From Erythrobacter sp. UBA1916 (GTDB taxonomy: Bacteria > Pseudomonadota > Alphaproteobacteria > Sphingomonadales > Sphingomonadaceae), in the NCBI GenBank assembly GCA_002337385.1, contig DDFY01000003.1, positions 108,141 through 172,140 on the forward strand: DNA of 64,000 nt, in the 5' to 3' direction. This document shows, in pieces, positions 26,062 through 35,776 of this stretch. A program made the translations under genes and the position numbers. Below the pieces are notes generated by a model. That model was not told where the DNA came from, did not search any database, and worked only from the letters and a program-made list of their open reading frames with translations. Every line of letters begins with the position of its first letter. Positions within the stretch are counted from its first letter, which is position 1.

Positions 26062-27996
26062 ATGCTCACTTTCTTCCGCAATTTCTTCAAGTCCAAGGTC
26101 GGCGTGGTGGTGACACTGGGCTTTCTTGGCCTGATCGCGCTAGCCTTTGCCAGCATGGACGTATCGAGCACCGGTGTGTTCGGCGGCGTTTCTGGCGGTG
26201 ACCGCGTTGCCCGGGTCGGCGACCGGCGAATCAGCACTGCCGATCTGTCCACCAACGTGAGCAACGAGGTTGAGCAGCTGCGCCAGCAGAACCCGACCCT
26301 GACGATCCAGAGCTTCGCAGCAGAGGGCGGCGTTCAAAGCGTGCTCCAGCGCATGATCAGCCGCTGGAGCATTGCCGAATTCGCCGACAAGCTGGGCCTG
26401 CGCGCGGGTGATCGTCTCGTCGATAGCGAGATTGTCGCGATCCCGGCCTTTCGCGGCGTGGACGGCAAGTTCTCGCAGGAAGCTTTCCGCGGGGCGCTGA
26501 CCCAGCGCGGACTGAACGAAGGTGCCGTACGCGAGGATCTCGCGATGGGCCTGCTGGCCCGCCAGCTGGTAACCCCGGCATCGCTCGCCGCGCGCGTTCC
26601 GAATGGGCTCGCCCAGCGTTATGCCCAGTTGCTTGGCGAAAGCCGCACTGGTTCGATTGCACCGCTTCCGGCTGCGGCCTTCGCCCCCAAGGGCGATCCA
26701 ACCGACGAGCAGCTACAGGCCTACTACACCGAAAATGAATCGCGCTTCATCCGGCCCGAGCGGCGTGTGCTGCGCTACACGGTGTTTGACGATTCCGCCC
26801 TCGGCACCTTGCCTGAACCCACCGAAGCGCAGATCGCCGCCCGCTATGAGCGCGACAAGGCGCAATATGCACCGCTCGAGCAGCGCACGCTGACCCAGCT
26901 CGTCGTTCCGACCCAGGCTGCGGCGCAGGCCGTCATCGATGAAGTCAACGGTGGCACCTCGCTCGAAACAGCAGTGCGGGCCAAGGGCCTTGCCGTCACT
27001 TCGGTCGAAGCACTGGGCAAGGAGGCGCTGGCCTCTCGCACCTCACAGGCCGTAGCCGATGCCGCCTTCGCCGCGCAGAAGGGCGGGCTTTCCGCCCCAG
27101 CGCAAGGTCCGCTGGGCTGGTATGTGATGCGCGTCGATCAGGTCAGCAACCGGCCGGGCAAGACCCTCGCGCAGGTTAGCAACGAGATCGCCGAGCAGCT
27201 TCGCACCGAGCAACGCCGCGAGGCCTTTGTCGCCGCGACTGAAGCGATTGACGACGGCTTTGCCGATGGGCGCAGCCTGTCCGACGTGGCTGACGAGTAC
27301 AAGCTGGAGCTGACCAGCACACAGCCGGTTACCGCCGATGGCCGTATCTATGGCACGACCGAGACGGCCCCGCTGGAGCTGGCGCCCGTGTTCGAGCTGG
27401 CGTTCGATATCGACGAAAACGATCCGCAGCTGGCCGAAACGGTCGCGGGCGAGAGCCTCGTTTTGTTCGAGGTGTCGGAGATTACTCCCTCGGCCCCGGC
27501 CCCCTTGGCGGAAATTCGCGATGATGTGACGACCGCCTGGCGCCGTGACGAAGGCATGGAGCGCGCTGGCGCTGCCGCCTCGCGCATTCTCAAGCGGGTC
27601 GAGGACGGCAGCACGTTGGCCGCAGCAGTCGCTGCCGAGACCGAGCAACTGCCGGCACCCCAGACCGTGACTTTGAGCCGTCGTGAACTGGCCCAGCAAC
27701 AACAGGTCACACCGACCACCATGCTGTTCTTCTCGATGGCTGAAGGCACGACCAAGCGCATCGAGCAGGCACCCTCGGCGGCCTGGTTCGTCGTCACGCT
27801 CGACAAAATCACCACGCCCGAGATCGCCGAAGACGATCCGCTGGTCGCCGCAACCGGCCAGCAGCTTTCGCGCAATACCGGTGACGAATATACCGAAGAG
27901 CTGGTCCGGGCGATCCAGCAGAGCCTCGAAGTCGAGACCAACCAGTCGGCGGTTGATGCTGTGATTGCGCAGCTCACCGGCCAGAACCAGCAGTAA
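26062..27996 (+). CDS. PpiD-like membrane-anchored peptidyl-prolyl isomerase
   Basis: 644 residues from the ATG at 26062; upstream codons to 25951 have no family likeness. MLTFFRNFFKSKVGVVVTLG starts a single membrane anchor (about 12-33). A SurA-type N-terminal helical domain follows (TNVSNEVEQLRQQNP..., FRGVDGKFSQEAF), and a parvulin-like domain lies near 255-370 (EQRTLTQLVVPTQAAAQAVI, GPLGWYVMRVDQV). It acts at the periplasmic face of SecYEG on emerging proteins. It is 11 bp before trpE, a frequent alphaproteobacterial arrangement, so trp gene expression may depend partly on its promoter. Confidence 0.88.
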   Translation: MLTFFRNFFKSKVGVVVTLGFLGLIALAFASMDVSSTGVFGGVSGGDRVARVGDRRISTADLSTNVSNEVEQLRQQNPTLTIQSFAAEGGVQSVLQRMISRWSIAEFADKLGLRAGDRLVDSEIVAIPAFRGVDGKFSQEAFRGALTQRGLNEGAVREDLAMGLLARQLVTPASLAARVPNGLAQRYAQLLGESRTGSIAPLPAAAFAPKGDPTDEQLQAYYTENESRFIRPERRVLRYTVFDDSALGTLPEPTEAQIAARYERDKAQYAPLEQRTLTQLVVPTQAAAQAVIDEVNGGTSLETAVRAKGLAVTSVEALGKEALASRTSQAVADAAFAAQKGGLSAPAQGPLGWYVMRVDQVSNRPGKTLAQVSNEIAEQLRTEQRREAFVAATEAIDDGFADGRSLSDVADEYKLELTSTQPVTADGRIYGTTETAPLELAPVFELAFDIDENDPQLAETVAGESLVLFEVSEITPSAPAPLAEIRDDVTTAWRRDEGMERAGAAASRILKRVEDGSTLAAAVAAETEQLPAPQTVTLSRRELAQQQQVTPTTMLFFSMAEGTTKRIEQAPSAAWFVVTLDKITTPEIAEDDPLVAATGQQLSRNTGDEYTEELVRAIQQSLEVETNQSAVDAVIAQLTGQNQQ

Positions 27997-28007
27997 GGGA
28001 GGCGATT

Positions 28008-29519
28008 TTGGGCGCACAGCCGCTCAATGCTGCGCAAGCACGCGCCAGCCTCGCTGCCGGAGCGAACGCGCTCGTCTGGCGTCGGGTCGTGGCTGACACC
28101 GAAACCCCGATCGGGGCCGCGCTGAAGCTGATTGAGCCGGGGCGCGGCGACTTCCTGCTCGAATCGGTTGAAGGCGGCGAGGTGCGCGGGCGTTATTCGC
28201 TGCTCGGGCTCGACCCCGATCTGATGTTTCGTGCCACCGGGCAAAACGCAGAGGTCAACCGCAACTGGCAGCACGACCGCGAGGCCTTCACCGCCCTGCC
28301 CGACGGCGCCCTGAGCGAGCTGCGTGCGCTGGTGGCAAGCTGCCGGATCGACGTTCCTGCCGAATTGCCGTCTGCGCTCGCCTGCGTGGTCGGATATTTC
28401 GGCTATGAGACCATCGGCCTGGTCGAGAAGCTCCCGCGTGCGCCGCAAAGCGAGCTGGCGCTGCCCGACATGCTGTTCGCCCGCCCCACGCTGGTGCTGG
28501 TGTTCGATTCGCTGACCGACGCGCTGTTTGTCATCGCGCCGCTGTGGGCGGGCTCAGGCTCACCCGACGCCATGATAGAGCGCGCTGGCGAGCGGATCGA
28601 CGAAGCCCTGCGCCAGCTGGCAGGCACAGTGCCGCCCTCACCGCAACTTGCCGTGCCGCCGGACCTCGATCTCGAACCGGTGATGGACGAGGCCGAGTAC
28701 GAGCGGATCGTGCTGGCGGCCAAAGAGTATATCTCGGCGGGCGACATCTTTCAGGTGGTGCTGGCGCAGCGGTTCACCTGTCCGCTGCCGGTGCCCCCGA
28801 TTTCGCTCTATCGCTCGCTGAGGCGGGTTAACCCGTCACCGTTCCTCTATTTCCTCGATCTGCCGGGCTTTGCCGTGGTCGGATCGAGCCCCGAAATCCT
28901 CGTCCGGGTGCGCGACGGTGAAGTCACCATCCGGCCCATCGCGGGCACGCGCCCACGCGGCAAGACGCCCGAGGAAGATGTCGCCAACGAGCAAAGCCTG
29001 CTCGCCGATCCGAAGGAATGCGCCGAGCACCTGATGCTGCTCGACCTCGGCCGTAACGATGTGGGCCGGGTGGCGGCGGCGGATTCGGTGCGGGTCACGG
29101 CACGCTCGATCGTCGAGCGCTACAGCCACGTGATGCACATCGTCTCCAACGTGGTGGGCAAGCTTTCGCCCGATCACGATGCCATCGACGCGATGTTCGC
29201 CGGGTTCCCGGCCGGGACCGTTTCGGGTGCGCCGAAGATCCGCGCCTGTCAGGTGATCGCCGAACTCGAACCCGAAACGCGCGGCCCCTATGCAGGCGGC
29301 GTCGGCTATTTCGCACCCGATGGCTCGGTCGACAGCTGCATCGTGCTGCGCACCGCCGTCATCAAGGACGGGATCATGAACGTGCAGGCGGGCGCAGGCA
29401 TCGTCGCCGACAGCGAGCCAGCCTACGAGGCGGCTGAGTGCCGTCACAAGGCTGGCGCTCTGATCGCGGCCGCGCGTGAAGCGGTGCGGGTGGCAAGCGA
29501 ACCGGGCTTCGGCCAGTGA
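28008..29519 (+). CDS. trpE: Anthranilate synthase component I
   Basis: 503 residues. The start is a TTG at 28008 with GGGAGG about 6 bases upstream; no ATG fits as well. N-terminal domain with GRYSLLGLDPDLMFRATG and the tryptophan-feedback LLES motif; chorismate-binding domain with PSPFLYFLDLPGFAVVGSSP, IAGTRPRGKTPEED, ELMLLDLGRNDVGRVA-like HLMLLDLGRNDVGRV and FPAGTVSGAPKIRA. It makes anthranilate from chorismate with ammonia supplied by TrpG. The next gene begins with a GTG overlapping this stop (GTGA). Confidence 0.97.
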   Translation: MGAQPLNAAQARASLAAGANALVWRRVVADTETPIGAALKLIEPGRGDFLLESVEGGEVRGRYSLLGLDPDLMFRATGQNAEVNRNWQHDREAFTALPDGALSELRALVASCRIDVPAELPSALACVVGYFGYETIGLVEKLPRAPQSELALPDMLFARPTLVLVFDSLTDALFVIAPLWAGSGSPDAMIERAGERIDEALRQLAGTVPPSPQLAVPPDLDLEPVMDEAEYERIVLAAKEYISAGDIFQVVLAQRFTCPLPVPPISLYRSLRRVNPSPFLYFLDLPGFAVVGSSPEILVRVRDGEVTIRPIAGTRPRGKTPEEDVANEQSLLADPKECAEHLMLLDLGRNDVGRVAAADSVRVTARSIVERYSHVMHIVSNVVGKLSPDHDAIDAMFAGFPAGTVSGAPKIRACQVIAELEPETRGPYAGGVGYFAPDGSVDSCIVLRTAVIKDGIMNVQAGAGIVADSEPAYEAAECRHKAGALIAAAREAVRVASEPGFGQ

Positions 29520-30349
29520 CCCGCGCACCGCTGCTGGCCGCGCTCCTGCTGCTGGCAGGCTGCGGCGATGCACCTCAGGGCGGCGAGCCGGTGGTGCGGA
29601 TCGCCTTCGACGGCACCAGCGAGGATGGCGCGCAGGCGTCACCATCGCCAACGCCAACCGCCTTCGATGCCTGCGAGGTCATCACCTTCGAGAGCCAGCG
29701 CTTTGCTGATTGCATCGCCGATCCGGCAAAGCACACTATCACCACTGCGCTGCGCTCTTCCGGTGGCACCCCGTACCGCTCCTTCGCGGCCTACCGCGAG
29801 GGCAACAAGCAGGCCGATGTCGCCTTCGCCATGAACGGCGGCATGTTCGATAACGAAGGGCTGCCGATCGGCTACTACGTCCAGAACAGCGACCGGCTAC
29901 AGACGCTGAACCGCGCCGGGGGCCCGGGCAACTTCCACCTCAAGCCCAACGGCGTGTTCTTCGGCTCCGGCAGCAAGTGGCAGGTGCTCGATACCGAGAA
30001 GTTCTACGCCACGGTGAGCGATCGCCCTGAGTTCGGCACCCAGAGCGGACCGATGCTGGTGATCGACGGCCGGATTCATCCGGAGATCAGCGAGAACGGC
30101 CCCAGCCGCCTGCTGCGCAACGCCGTGGGCGTGGACGAGCAAGGGCGCGCCCATTTCGTGATCTCGCAGGGGCCGATCAGCTTTGGCGTGATTGCGCGCC
30201 TCTTTCGCGACCGTTTGAAGACGCCCAATGCACTGTTTCTGGATGGCTCGGTGTCGAGCCTGTGGGACCCGGTGGCAGACCGCATGGACGCCAGGGCGCC
30301 GCTCGGCCCCTTGATCGTGGTGAAAAACAAGGCAAGAGCACGACCATGA
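29516..30349 (+). CDS. Phosphodiester glycosidase-like lipoprotein (DUF2233)
   Basis: 277 residues from a GTG overlapping the trpE stop. The lipobox LLLLAGCG gives a lipidated Cys at about residue 16. A low-complexity Pro/Thr/Ser linker and then the DUF2233/NAGPA-type domain follow: [44 protein letters not shown] and [15 protein letters not shown]. Family members include an enzyme that uncovers N-acetylglucosamine phosphodiesters, so a sugar-phosphodiester hydrolase on the cell envelope is likely. It overlaps trpE and trpG by 4 bases each, so it is translationally coupled inside the trp operon. Confidence 0.85.
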   Translation: MTRAPLLAALLLLAGCGDAPQGGEPVVRIAFDGTSEDGAQASPSPTPTAFDACEVITFESQRFADCIADPAKHTITTALRSSGGTPYRSFAAYREGNKQADVAFAMNGGMFDNEGLPIGYYVQNSDRLQTLNRAGGPGNFHLKPNGVFFGSGSKWQVLDTEKFYATVSDRPEFGTQSGPMLVIDGRIHPEISENGPSRLLRNAVGVDEQGRAHFVISQGPISFGVIARLFRDRLKTPNALFLDGSVSSLWDPVADRMDARAPLGPLIVVKNKARARP

Positions 30350-30957
30350 GCCAGCCCGACATCCTCGTCGTCGACAATTACGACAGCTTTACCTTCAACC
30401 TCGTCCACTACGTGATGGAGCTGGGGGCGAAGGTGGAAGTGGTGCGCAACGATGCCCTCACCGCTGCCGAAGCGCTGGCGACGGGCGCCAAGGGCATCCT
30501 GATCTCGCCCGGCCCCTGCACGCCTAACGAGGCGGGCATTTCGCTCGATCTGGTCGCGGCCTGCGCCGATGCGGCGCGCCCGCTGATGGGCGTGTGCCTT
30601 GGCCACCAGTCGATCGGGCAGCACTTTGGCGGCACGGTGACGCGCGGCGGGCTGATGCACGGCAAGACCAGCGCGGTGACGCACGATGGCACCGGCCTGT
30701 TTGCAGGCCTGCCCTCGCCCTACACCGCCACCCGCTATCACTCGCTGATTGTCGAGGACATTCCTGATTGCCTGCTGATCAACGCGACCAGCGAGACACC
30801 GGGGATCGACGGCACCGCCGTGATGGGCTTCCGCCACGAAAGCCTGCCGATCCACGGGGTGCAGTTTCACCCTGAAAGCATCGCCACCGAGCACGGCCAC
30901 GAGCTGCTGGCGAACTTCCTGCGTATCGCGGGGCTCGAGCCGAAGGCACGCGCATGA
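30346..30957 (+). CDS. trpG: Anthranilate synthase component II (glutamine amidotransferase)
   Basis: 203 residues from the ATG at 30346, which overlaps the DUF2233 stop (ATGA). [20 protein letters not shown] opens the class I amidotransferase; the nucleophile Cys is in [12 protein letters not shown] and the His-Glu pair in [15 protein letters not shown]. It releases ammonia from glutamine for TrpE and may also serve 4-amino-4-deoxychorismate synthesis. It overlaps trpD by 4 bases. Confidence 0.97.
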   Translation: MSQPDILVVDNYDSFTFNLVHYVMELGAKVEVVRNDALTAAEALATGAKGILISPGPCTPNEAGISLDLVAACADAARPLMGVCLGHQSIGQHFGGTVTRGGLMHGKTSAVTHDGTGLFAGLPSPYTATRYHSLIVEDIPDCLLINATSETPGIDGTAVMGFRHESLPIHGVQFHPESIATEHGHELLANFLRIAGLEPKARA

Positions 30958-31922
30958 GCCTGAGCCAAGCGGAAAGCCACGCGCTGTTCATGCGCATGCT
31001 CACCGGCGAGATGAGCGATGACGAGATCAGCACGCTCCTGATCGCGATGACCGAACGCGAGGAAACGGCGGAAGAAATCGCCGGCGCGGCGCAGGCCTTG
31101 CGTGACACCATGCTGACCGTGAAGGCCCCGGAAAACGCCATCGACGTGTGTGGCACGGGCGGCGACGGCAAGCACTCGCTCAACATCTCCACCACCGTCG
31201 CCATCGTCGTGGCGGCTTGCGAGGTGCCGGTCGCCAAGCACGGCAACCGCGCGGCCAGCTCGAAGGCGGGCACGGCCGACACGCTGGAATCGCTCGGCCT
31301 CGATCTCGATGGCGCCGGCCGCAATGCCGAGCTGACGCTGAACGAGATCGGCATCGCCTTCCTGTTCGCGCAGACCTATCATCCGGCGATGAAATACGTG
31401 ATGCCGATCCGCAAGGCGCTGGGTCGGCGCACGATCTTCAACCTGATCGGCCCCATCGCCAATCCGGCCTGTGTGCAGCGCCAGCTGATCGGCATCGCCC
31501 GGCCCGACTATGTCCCGGTTTACCGCGATGCGATGAAGCTGCTGGGCATGGACAAGGTGATGATCGTCTCGGGGATGGAAGGGCTCGACGAGCTTTCGAT
31601 CGCCGGGCCAAGCCGCGTGGCGACAATCGGCATCGAGGGCTTTGGCGACGAGATTACGCCGGAGGACGCAGGCCTGCCGCGCCACCCGCTCGAAGCGATC
31701 CGGGGCGGTGATCCTGACTTCAACGCGGCGGCGCTTTCGCGCCTGCTCGCGGGCGAAAAGGGTGCCTATCGCGATGCCGTGCTGCTGAACGCGGCGGCCG
31801 CACTGGTGGTGGCCGGCGAGGTGGAAACGCTACGCCACGGGGTGGAAGAGGCAGCCGAGGCCATCGACAAGGGGCTGGCGAAGGCGCTGCTCGACTGCTG
31901 GATAATGGCCTCGAAGAAATGA
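30954..31922 (+). CDS. trpD: Anthranilate phosphoribosyltransferase
   Basis: 322 residues, a little shorter than the usual 335-350. The PRPP-binding [38 protein letters not shown] and the [25 protein letters not shown] region ([10 protein letters not shown]) are intact. It joins anthranilate and phosphoribosyl diphosphate. It overlaps trpG and trpC by 4 bases on each side. Confidence 0.97.
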   Translation: MSLSQAESHALFMRMLTGEMSDDEISTLLIAMTEREETAEEIAGAAQALRDTMLTVKAPENAIDVCGTGGDGKHSLNISTTVAIVVAACEVPVAKHGNRAASSKAGTADTLESLGLDLDGAGRNAELTLNEIGIAFLFAQTYHPAMKYVMPIRKALGRRTIFNLIGPIANPACVQRQLIGIARPDYVPVYRDAMKLLGMDKVMIVSGMEGLDELSIAGPSRVATIGIEGFGDEITPEDAGLPRHPLEAIRGGDPDFNAAALSRLLAGEKGAYRDAVLLNAAAALVVAGEVETLRHGVEEAAEAIDKGLAKALLDCWIMASKK

Positions 31923-32707
31923 ACAAGCTCGACGAAATCTGCGCCACCAAGCGCAAGGAAGTGGCCTCCCGCAAGGCCATTTTGAGCCTTGCCCGGCTGC
32001 AAAGTGCCGCCGCGCTGCAATCGGCCCCGCGCGGGTTCGAACAGGCGCTGCGCGACAAGGCGGAAGGCGGCTTCGGCCTGATCGCCGAGGTGAAGAAGGC
32101 GAGCCCCTCCAAAGGCCTGATCCGCGAAGACTTCCAACCCGCGACTCACGCCCGCGACTATGCCGCAGGCGGCGCGGCCTGCCTCTCGGTGCTGACCGAC
32201 GCGCCCTATTTCCAGGGCCATGAAGACTTCCTCAAGGAAGCGCGCGCAGCCTGCGATCTGCCGGTGCTGCGCAAGGACTTCATGGTCGATCCCTGGCAAG
32301 TGATCGAGGCGCGCAGCATCGGGGCCGATGCAATCCTGATCATCGTAGCCGCGCTTGAGGATGGCCTCATGGCCGAAATCGAGAGCGCTGCTTTCTCCTG
32401 CGGGATGGACGTGCTGGTCGAGGTCCACGACGAGGCCGAGATGGAGCGTGCGGAAAAGCACCTCAAGTCGCGCCTGATCGGGGTCAACAACCGCGATTTG
32501 AAAACCTTCAACACCGATCTCGCCGCCACAGAAAGGCTTGCCCCGCTCGCGCCCGAAGGCGCGCTGCTGGTGGGCGAAAGCGGCATTCGCGACCATGCCG
32601 ATTGCCAGCGACTCGCCAAGGCTGGCGTGCGCTGCTTCCTCGTGGGCGAAAGCCTGATGCGGCAGGATGACGTCACGGCCGCCACACGCGCACTGCTGGA
32701 GGGCTAA
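31919..32707 (+). CDS. trpC: Indole-3-glycerol phosphate synthase
   Basis: 262 residues. The TIM-barrel motifs are all there: [20 protein letters not shown], the catalytic Lys in [29 protein letters not shown] and [14 protein letters not shown]. It closes the indole ring. The gene overlaps the trpD stop (ATGA). There is no TrpF fusion as in enteric bacteria; trpF, trpA and trpB are outside the window. Confidence 0.97.
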   Translation: MNKLDEICATKRKEVASRKAILSLARLQSAAALQSAPRGFEQALRDKAEGGFGLIAEVKKASPSKGLIREDFQPATHARDYAAGGAACLSVLTDAPYFQGHEDFLKEARAACDLPVLRKDFMVDPWQVIEARSIGADAILIIVAALEDGLMAEIESAAFSCGMDVLVEVHDEAEMERAEKHLKSRLIGVNNRDLKTFNTDLAATERLAPLAPEGALLVGESGIRDHADCQRLAKAGVRCFLVGESLMRQDDVTAATRALLEG

Positions 32708-32711
32708 CCCC

Positions 32712-33083
32712 ATGCACCTGCTGCACGATGCCGATGCCCCGATTGCCGACCAGATCGGCTTCGACCAGTTCCTCGCGGTGGATATCCGCGTGGGCACGAT
32801 CATCGCTGCCGAACCCTTCGAAAAGGCGCGCAAGCCCGCCTTCCGGCTGACGCTCGATTTCGGGCCTGTCATTGGCGAGAAGAAAAGCTCGGCGCAGATC
32901 ACGGTCAACTACACCTGCGAAGAGCTGGTGGGACGACAGGTCGCCGCCGTTGTGAACTTCCCGCCGCGCCAGATCGGCCCGATGATGAGCGAAGTGCTGG
33001 TGCTCGGCTTTCCCGATGCCGAGGGCGAGGTGGTGCTGTTCGCGCCCGATCAACAGGTCGCAAACGGTGTGCGGCTGTTCTAG
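32712..33083 (+). CDS. CsaA-like tRNA-binding protein
   Basis: 123 residues from the ATG at 32712, 4 bp after trpC. IGFDQFLAVDIRVGTIIAAE, KKSSAQITVNYTCEELVGRQ, AVVNFPPRQIGPMMSEVLVL and the end QQVANGVRLF match CsaA, a homodimeric OB-fold protein related to the tRNA-binding domain of MetRS and reported to act like a chaperone of secretion. Its place between trpC and moaC is an addition to the usual operon. The 197 bp that follow to moaC show no convincing gene; a small frame from 33127 lacks a ribosome-binding site. Confidence 0.88.
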   Translation: MHLLHDADAPIADQIGFDQFLAVDIRVGTIIAAEPFEKARKPAFRLTLDFGPVIGEKKSSAQITVNYTCEELVGRQVAAVVNFPPRQIGPMMSEVLVLGFPDAEGEVVLFAPDQQVANGVRLF

Positions 33084-33280
33084 CCGAGCGGTTGCCCGCG
33101 CTGCCACCTGTCCTACAACGCCGCCATGTGCCACCATCAGGCCATGACCACTCCTGCAAAATTCTCCGCCATGAGCCCGCCCCGCAGCCCCTTTGCGCCG
33201 CGTAAGAAAATTCTCGTCAGGACACTGTCACACCTGTTCCACCTTGCGCGAAACGCCAGTCCGGCCAATGGAGCACGGCC

Positions 33281-33757
33281 ATGAGCAAACTGACCCATCT
33301 CGACGAGACCGGCGCTGCGCGCATGGTCGATGTCGGCGCAAAGGCGCCGACCCAGCGTTCCGCCACCGCCGAAGGGCGCATCGCCATGCAACCCGCAACG
33401 CTTGCCGCCGTGCGCGACGGCTCGGGCCCCAAGGGCGACGTGCTTGCCGCGGCGCGCATCGCCGGGATCATGGCCGCCAAGAAGACCGGCGAGCTGATCC
33501 CGCTGTGCCACCCCTTGGCGCTCGACACGGTGAGCATCGACTTCGCCTTCGAGGACAGCGCGATCCGCGTCACCGCGCGTGCAGCCCTCACCGGCAAGAC
33601 CGGCGTGGAGATGGAAGCGCTGACCGCCGCCTCGCTCGCGCTGTTGACGATCTACGACATGGCCAAGGCGCTGGAGAAGGGCATGGTGATCGAACAGGTC
33701 CGCCTGCTCACCAAGACCGGCGGCAAGAGCGGCGATTGGCACGCGGACAGCGAATGA
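33281..33757 (+). CDS. moaC: Cyclic pyranopterin monophosphate synthase
   Basis: 158 residues. [20 protein letters not shown], the catalytic [18 protein letters not shown] and [20 protein letters not shown] with the conserved Lys/Asp near [12 protein letters not shown] are intact. It makes cyclic pyranopterin monophosphate in molybdenum cofactor synthesis. It overlaps moeA (ATGA); moaA is outside the window. Confidence 0.98.
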   Translation: MSKLTHLDETGAARMVDVGAKAPTQRSATAEGRIAMQPATLAAVRDGSGPKGDVLAAARIAGIMAAKKTGELIPLCHPLALDTVSIDFAFEDSAIRVTARAALTGKTGVEMEALTAASLALLTIYDMAKALEKGMVIEQVRLLTKTGGKSGDWHADSE

Positions 33758-34962
33758 GCCAGGTCCCACCCCCGATCCCGCATGAGGAGGCACAGGCCCG
33801 CCTGCTCGCCATGGCCGAGCCATTGGGGAGTGAACGCCTGCCCACGGGCGAGGTGGCCGGGCGCTATCTGGCGAGCCCGCTTACGGCGAACCGCACGCAG
33901 CCCCCGGCGGACCTCTCGGCGATGGACGGCTATGCCGTGCGCGCCGATGAGCTGTTGGGGCCATGGCAAGTCGTGGGTGAAAGCGCGGCGGGCCATCCAT
34001 TCGGACGGGGACTGGCACCCGGTGAGGCGATCCGCATCTCGACCGGCGCGCTGATGCCGCCGGGTGACGGCGCGGTGCTGCTGCAGGAGAACGCCGTGCG
34101 TGAGGGCGATGCCCTGCGTCTGAACGGCGAGGACAGTGCCACCGCGCGCCACATACGCCGCAAGGGTCTCGACTTCACCCATGGTGACACGCTGCTGGCC
34201 GCAGGCGCGCGCATGTCGCCCGCCGCACTGGCACTGGCGCTCGCTGGCGGACACGGCTCGCTGGAAGTGGGCCGACTGCCGCGCATCGCTGTGCTCGATA
34301 GCGGCGACGAACTGGCCGCCGACCCGGAAGCCGCCGCACCGCACCAAATCCCCGCCAGCAACGGCGCTATGCTCGCCGCGATGTGCAAGGGACTGGTCAG
34401 CGGGATCGACCGACTCGGCCCCGTGCCCGACACGATGGAGGCTATGCGCGCCGCACTGGCGCAGGCGGACAAGGCCGATGTGCTCGTCACCAGCGGCGGC
34501 GCCTCGGTAGGCGATCATGACCTCGTGCGGCCTGCGCTGGAGGAATGGGGCGCGGAGATCGCCTTCTGGCGGATCGCGATGAAGCCCGGAAAGCCGCTGC
34601 TGATCGCACGCAAGGGCGCGCAGTTCGTGGTCGGGCTGCCGGGCAATCCGGTCTCGAGCATGGTCACGGCCTACCTGTTCCTCCTCCCGCTGCTGCGGCG
34701 ACTGGCGGGTGCTGCCCAGCCCTTGCCGCGCGCGATCACCCTGCCCACACTCGATACCTTGCCGCCAACAGGCAGCCGCGCCGAGTTCGTGCGTGCACGG
34801 ATGGGTGATGGCGGGGTGGCGCTGCTCGGCCAACAGGACTCCTCGGCCCTGCGCGCGCTGGCGGCGAGCGAAGCGCTGATTGCGCGGCCTGCCCACGCCG
34901 GCGAAACGAAGGCTGGTGACATGGTCCCTGTCTATCTCCTCAGCGGTGGCGGATGGACTTGA
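33754..34962 (+). CDS. moeA: Molybdopterin molybdenumtransferase
   Basis: 402 residues from the ATG at 33754 overlapping moaC (longer starts in this frame run into moaC). Domains: the N-terminal [20 protein letters not shown] that carries the active-site motif, [20 protein letters not shown], the MPT-binding [40 protein letters not shown] and [14 protein letters not shown]. It inserts molybdate into adenylylated molybdopterin. No fused MogA domain. Confidence 0.97.
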   Translation: MSQVPPPIPHEEAQARLLAMAEPLGSERLPTGEVAGRYLASPLTANRTQPPADLSAMDGYAVRADELLGPWQVVGESAAGHPFGRGLAPGEAIRISTGALMPPGDGAVLLQENAVREGDALRLNGEDSATARHIRRKGLDFTHGDTLLAAGARMSPAALALALAGGHGSLEVGRLPRIAVLDSGDELAADPEAAAPHQIPASNGAMLAAMCKGLVSGIDRLGPVPDTMEAMRAALAQADKADVLVTSGGASVGDHDLVRPALEEWGAEIAFWRIAMKPGKPLLIARKGAQFVVGLPGNPVSSMVTAYLFLLPLLRRLAGAAQPLPRAITLPTLDTLPPTGSRAEFVRARMGDGGVALLGQQDSSALRALAASEALIARPAHAGETKAGDMVPVYLLSGGGWT

Positions 34963-35001
34963 CTTGGTCGCAATCGTTCCATAGATGTTCCTCATTGGTT
35001 C
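34959..35001 (+). promoter_or_regulatory. lexA promoter with three overlapping LexA half-sites
   Basis: TTGACT (34959-34964) and TAGATG (34982-34987) are 17 bp apart. GTTC occurs at 34976, 34987 and 34998, exactly 11 bases apart, giving two overlapping GTTC-N7-GTTC boxes, the LexA operator of alphaproteobacteria. They cover the -10 element and the start of transcription, so LexA represses its own gene. The promoter begins inside the 3' end of moeA. Confidence 0.88.
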
Positions 35002-35032
35002 CCGATTTGGGACTGTTTGACGGAGTGGCACC

Positions 35033-35710
35033 ATGTTGACCGCGAAACAGCACGAGCTTTTGCTATTCATCCACCAGCGGCTTGAGGAAACGGGCATTTC
35101 GCCCAGCTTCGAGGAAATGAAGGAGGCGCTCGATCTGAAGAGCAAGTCGGGTGTTCACCGACTGATCTCCGCATTGGAGGAGCGTGGCTTCATCCAGCGT
35201 CTCGCCAATCGCGCACGCGCGCTCGAAGTGGTGAAGATGCCCGAGAACGTTGCAGCCGGTCGCGCCGCTAAGGACGCCTTGGCCAAGGCGACCACACCGC
35301 CGGCCGTTGCGCCTGCTCCGGCCAACGACGTGATCGAGATTCCGCTGCACGGCAAGATTGCCGCAGGGCAACCGATCGAGGCGCTGGAAGACAGCCGCAC
35401 CCTGCCCGTCCCCGCCGCGCTGCTTGGCTCGGGCGATCACTATGCGCTCGAGGTGTCGGGCGATTCGATGATCGAAGCGGGCATCTTCGATGGCGACTTC
35501 GCGCTGGTGAAGAAGACCAGCACCGCCCGCGATGGCGAGATCGTGGTCGCGCTGATCCGCGGCGAAGAAGCAACGCTCAAGTACCTGCACCACGATGGCG
35601 GCAAGATCCGGCTCGATCCGGCCAACTCGTCCATGCAACCGCAGGTCTATGCCGACGCCGAAGTCGAGGTTCAGGGCAAGCTTGCAGGCTTGCTGCGGCG
35701 TTACCACTGA
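35033..35710 (+). CDS. lexA: LexA repressor
   Basis: 225 residues. An N-terminal winged helix has [20 protein letters not shown] and the recognition part [20 protein letters not shown]. The self-cleavage site is A111-G112 in [11 protein letters not shown], with the S145 (SGDSM)-K183 (EATLKYL) dyad. The linker is long and Ala/Pro-rich, typical of alphaproteobacteria. It represses SOS genes until RecA filaments stimulate its cleavage. It is convergent with comEC. Confidence 0.97.
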   Translation: MLTAKQHELLLFIHQRLEETGISPSFEEMKEALDLKSKSGVHRLISALEERGFIQRLANRARALEVVKMPENVAAGRAAKDALAKATTPPAVAPAPANDVIEIPLHGKIAAGQPIEALEDSRTLPVPAALLGSGDHYALEVSGDSMIEAGIFDGDFALVKKTSTARDGEIVVALIRGEEATLKYLHHDGGKIRLDPANSSMQPQVYADAEVEVQGKLAGLLRRYH

Positions 35711-35729
35711 GCCACGTAATCACCTGATT

Positions 35730-35776
35730 GGTGGCGCGGCCAGGGCTCCTTCAGTCCCCGACCCGGCCGCGCCACC
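35730..35776. terminator. Hairpin between convergent lexA and comEC
   Basis: GGTGGCGCGGCC (35730-35741) and GGCCGCGCCACC (35765-35776) form a perfect 12-bp GC stem with a 23-base loop; the right arm is inside the 3' end of comEC. There is no U-tract, so it may be a bidirectional Rho-assisted terminator or mRNA barrier. Confidence 0.5.

Noticed and set aside
25814..28007. A trp leader peptide or attenuator before trpE
   Set aside because: trpE starts 11 bp after the PpiD-like gene, leaving no room; no Trp-codon run is seen upstream of the PpiD-like gene.
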